From the NCBI RefSeq assembly GCF_963665245.1, contig NZ_OY762269.1, positions 1,054,001 through 1,118,000 on the forward strand: 64,000 bases of DNA, given 5' to 3'. The notes beneath the pieces are model-generated. The model searched no databases. It was not told where the DNA came from and saw only the letters and a list, made by a program, of their open reading frames with translations. A program made the position numbers and the translations under genes. This DNA comes from an uncultured Paludibaculum sp. GTDB lineage: Bacteria > Acidobacteriota > Terriglobia > Bryobacterales > Bryobacteraceae. Shown here piece by piece: positions 62,185 to 64,000 of this stretch (position 1 is its first letter; every line of letters starts with the position of its first letter).

Positions 62185-62604
62185 CTAGACAAGCAGGGCG
62201 GCCACTGCCGCCTCGGCCACGGCGATGTCCTGCTCAACAGTCCCTGCGCTGGCGCCCACGGCCCCAATAATTGCCCCATCGGAAAGGATGGGAACGCCGC
62301 CGCCGAAGATGACCACCTTACCGGCATTGCTTTCCTGAATGCCATAGAGAGGTTGCCCCGGCTGGGCAAGCCCGGCCAGAACAGTAGTCGTCTTGTCGAA
62401 GATTCTCGCGGTCACCGCCTTGTTGATGGCGAGCTCGATGCTCCCGATGAGTGCACCGTCCTGGCGCAGGAACGCCACCAGGTGCCCGCCGGCATCAACC
62501 ACCGCGATATTGTAGGCGATCCCCAGGCTCGTGGCCTTTGCTTCCGCGGCAGACAGCATTCGCTTTGCATCGTCGAGCGTGACGGTGGTGTATATCCGTG
62601 GCAT
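62185..62604 (-). CDS. GlcG/HbpS-family protein
   Basis: A 139-residue protein: 'TTVTLDDAKRMLSAAEAKA', 'NIAVVDAGGHLVAFLRQDGA', 'SIELAINKAVTARIF', 'GGGVPILSDGAIIGAVGASA'. This is the heme-degrading/GlcG fold often found in operons with oxidoreductases. The ATG at 62604 with GAGG 9 bases upstream is preferred over a longer frame from 62637. It lies 62 bases after the aldehyde dehydrogenase on the same strand and is probably co-transcribed. Confidence 0.9.
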   Translation of the reverse strand: MPRIYTTVTLDDAKRMLSAAEAKATSLGIAYNIAVVDAGGHLVAFLRQDGALIGSIELAINKAVTARIFDKTTTVLAGLAQPGQPLYGIQESNAGKVVIFGGGVPILSDGAIIGAVGASAGTVEQDIAVAEAAVAALLV

Positions 62605-62666
62605 GCCATCCTCGATCCTTTGGACGCCCTGCTGCACCTCCAGGAAGATGCAGCCAAGGGAAGCCG

Positions 62667-64000
62667 TTAGTTTTTGAACACAATCATCTTTTCAGCGGTC
62701 ATCTCCCGCATGGTGTACGGAATGCCGCCAATCCCATAACCGGATTCGCGCCTTCCGCGGAATGGCATCCAATCCGTTCGAAACGCGGTATGGTCGTTCA
62801 CCAGCACGGTCGACGCATCGAGGCGCTCAGCCGCGTAGAAAGCCGTGCGCAGGTCTTCCGTGAAGATGCTCGATTGAAAAGCGACCGGCAGGGAATTGGC
62901 AGCGGCTAGCGCCTCGTCGAGGTGCTGAAACGCGTACACACAGGTGATCGGCCCAAATGCCTCCAGAGTCGAAACCTTCGCATTCCGCGGCGGATGGACG
63001 AGAATGCCCGGCATCAGGGTGGTCTCACTGTGCCGCCCTCCGCCCATGAGGCGAGCGCCTCCGGCGACGGCTTCGTCAGTCCAGGCGGCCACCCTGGTTA
63101 CCTCGCTGGGATGGATGAGAGGGCCAACTTCGGTTTCCGGCAAGAGTGGATCGCCTACCTTCAGGGCCGAGACGCGCGCCGAGAAGCGCTTCAGGAACTC
63201 TTCTTCCAAGGCCTCGTGGACATAGATGCGCTGAACGGAAACGCAAACCTGACCCGCGTGATAATACCCGCCCTTGACCAGCGGTTCGATGACACGGTCC
63301 AGATCGGCTTTGCGATCGACGATCACTGGCGCCACTCCGCCGTGCTCCAGCGCACAGCGAGCGCCGGGAGCCAGCTTGGAACGGAGCGACCAACCAACCT
63401 TTGCCGAACCGATGAAGCTGAGGAAGGCGATGCGCGGATCGGTCACCAGTGCCTCACTCAAACCGCGCTTCTCCGGCAGGAACGTCTGCACCCAGCCTTC
63501 CGGCAGGCCCGCCTCAGTGAGCAGGCCAACAAGTTCGAAGCAGCACAGCGGGGTTGCCGTGGCTGGCTTGACGATCACCGGGCATCCCACCGCAACCGCG
63601 GGGGCCACCTGGTGAACTATCAGGTTGAGCGGATGATTGAACGCGGAAACTGCGGCAACTACGCCGATCGGCTCATGAATCGTGAAGGCCCGCCGGCCGG
63701 CACTCGCGCGCGTCATCCCCATCGGGATCTCCGCGCCCGCCGACACCCGCAGCATGTCCGCTGCATTGCGAATGCCGTCAATGGCGCGATCCGTCTCGAC
63801 CAACGCATCCGTGAGCGGCTTGCCCCCCTCCCGCGCGATCAGGTGTCCAAACGTCTCTCGCCGGCTCTCGACGAGATCGCCCAGTCTGTTCAGGATCTCG
63901 ATCTTCTCGTACTTCTCCAGCCAGTGAGTCCGGTCAGCCAGAAGCCGCGCCGCCGTTGTCAGTTTGCGCTCCAGTGCCGCCTCGTCGTCGCCGGGCAAAC
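62667..64000 (-). CDS. Aldehyde dehydrogenase, 5' end outside the window
   Basis: At least 443 residues of an NAD(P)-dependent aldehyde dehydrogenase; the frame is open to the right edge. Motifs: 'PIGVVAAVSAFNHPLNLIVH', 'PVIVKPATATPL', 'AFLSFIGSAKVGWSL', the general-base Glu in 'ALEHGGVAPVIV', catalytic Cys in 'YHAGQVCVSVQRIYVH', and 'TLEAFGPITCVY'. The style resembles the lactaldehyde/GapN-like subgroup; the aldehyde is unknown. The GlcG-like gene follows on the same strand. Confidence 0.92.
   Translation of the reverse strand, partial: LPGDDEAALERKLTTAARLLADRTHWLEKYEKIEILNRLGDLVESRRETFGHLIAREGGKPLTDALVETDRAIDGIRNAADMLRVSAGAEIPMGMTRASAGRRAFTIHEPIGVVAAVSAFNHPLNLIVHQVAPAVAVGCPVIVKPATATPLCCFELVGLLTEAGLPEGWVQTFLPEKRGLSEALVTDPRIAFLSFIGSAKVGWSLRSKLAPGARCALEHGGVAPVIVDRKADLDRVIEPLVKGGYYHAGQVCVSVQRIYVHEALEEEFLKRFSARVSALKVGDPLLPETEVGPLIHPSEVTRVAAWTDEAVAGGARLMGGGRHSETTLMPGILVHPPRNAKVSTLEAFGPITCVYAFQHLDEALAAANSLPVAFQSSIFTEDLRTAFYAAERLDASTVLVNDHTAFRTDWMPFRGRRESGYGIGGIPYTMREMTAEKMIVFKN

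Overview
The window reads like a chromosome segment of an acidobacterium of the Solibacter/Bryobacter type. The signs are high GC, two orphan MacB/FtsX permeases of the acidobacterial duplicated kind (one beside a PadR regulator), a TonB-dependent receptor with an N-terminal carboxypeptidase-regulatory-like domain, sulfatases, several exported carboxypeptidase-regulatory-like proteins, and many Tat or Sec signal peptides. This placement rests on gene content only; no rRNA is present.

Layout. 0-8.7 kb: the 3' part of a permease, pckA, a selenocysteine tRNA (selC) 15 bases before a UvrD-type helicase carrying an internal DEDDh exonuclease, an APC permease, a GNAT enzyme and an exported-looking pcm. 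8.7-16.4 kb: three tandem carboxypeptidase-regulatory-like secreted proteins, an exported sugar-phosphate isomerase-like protein, an EAL-HDOD protein and tRNA-Glu. 16.4-31.4 kb: a POTRA-only protein, an lpdA-lipB-E2 operon closed by a strong terminator, PadR plus an orphan permease, two DUF1572 paralogues, a LytS/LytTR two-component pair and ctaA. 31.4-39.4 kb: sdhCAB, two small secreted paralogues, an exported aminotransferase with a creatininase-like enzyme, and an Mrp ATPase. 39.4-52.5 kb: secreted catabolic genes (Abhydrolase_10-like, DUF6807, ThuA) and a sulfatase-TonB receptor-sulfatase operon facing a membrane-anchored putative regulator.

52.5-64 kb looks accessory. It holds a BAAT-type hydrolase, two arsenate reductases (one with a signal peptide) behind an arsR gene that has lost its middle, an APH-type phosphotransferase, an autoregulated-looking ArsR/VOC operon, and the most notable locus of the window. 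That locus (59154-61527) has an ArsR-rhodanese fusion followed by a SAM methyltransferase whose reading frame passes an in-frame TGA where arsenite methyltransferases have an arsenic-binding cysteine. Directly after the TGA lies a bacterial SECIS-like hairpin. Since selC is also in the window, this is best read as a selenocysteine-containing ArsM-like enzyme. It faces a nucleoside phosphorylase-like gene across a shared palindromic operator. The three genes form a candidate metalloid-response module that a standard gene caller would truncate.

The window ends in a GlcG/HbpS-type protein and an aldehyde dehydrogenase cut by the window edge. I saw no insertion sequence, CRISPR array or prophage.
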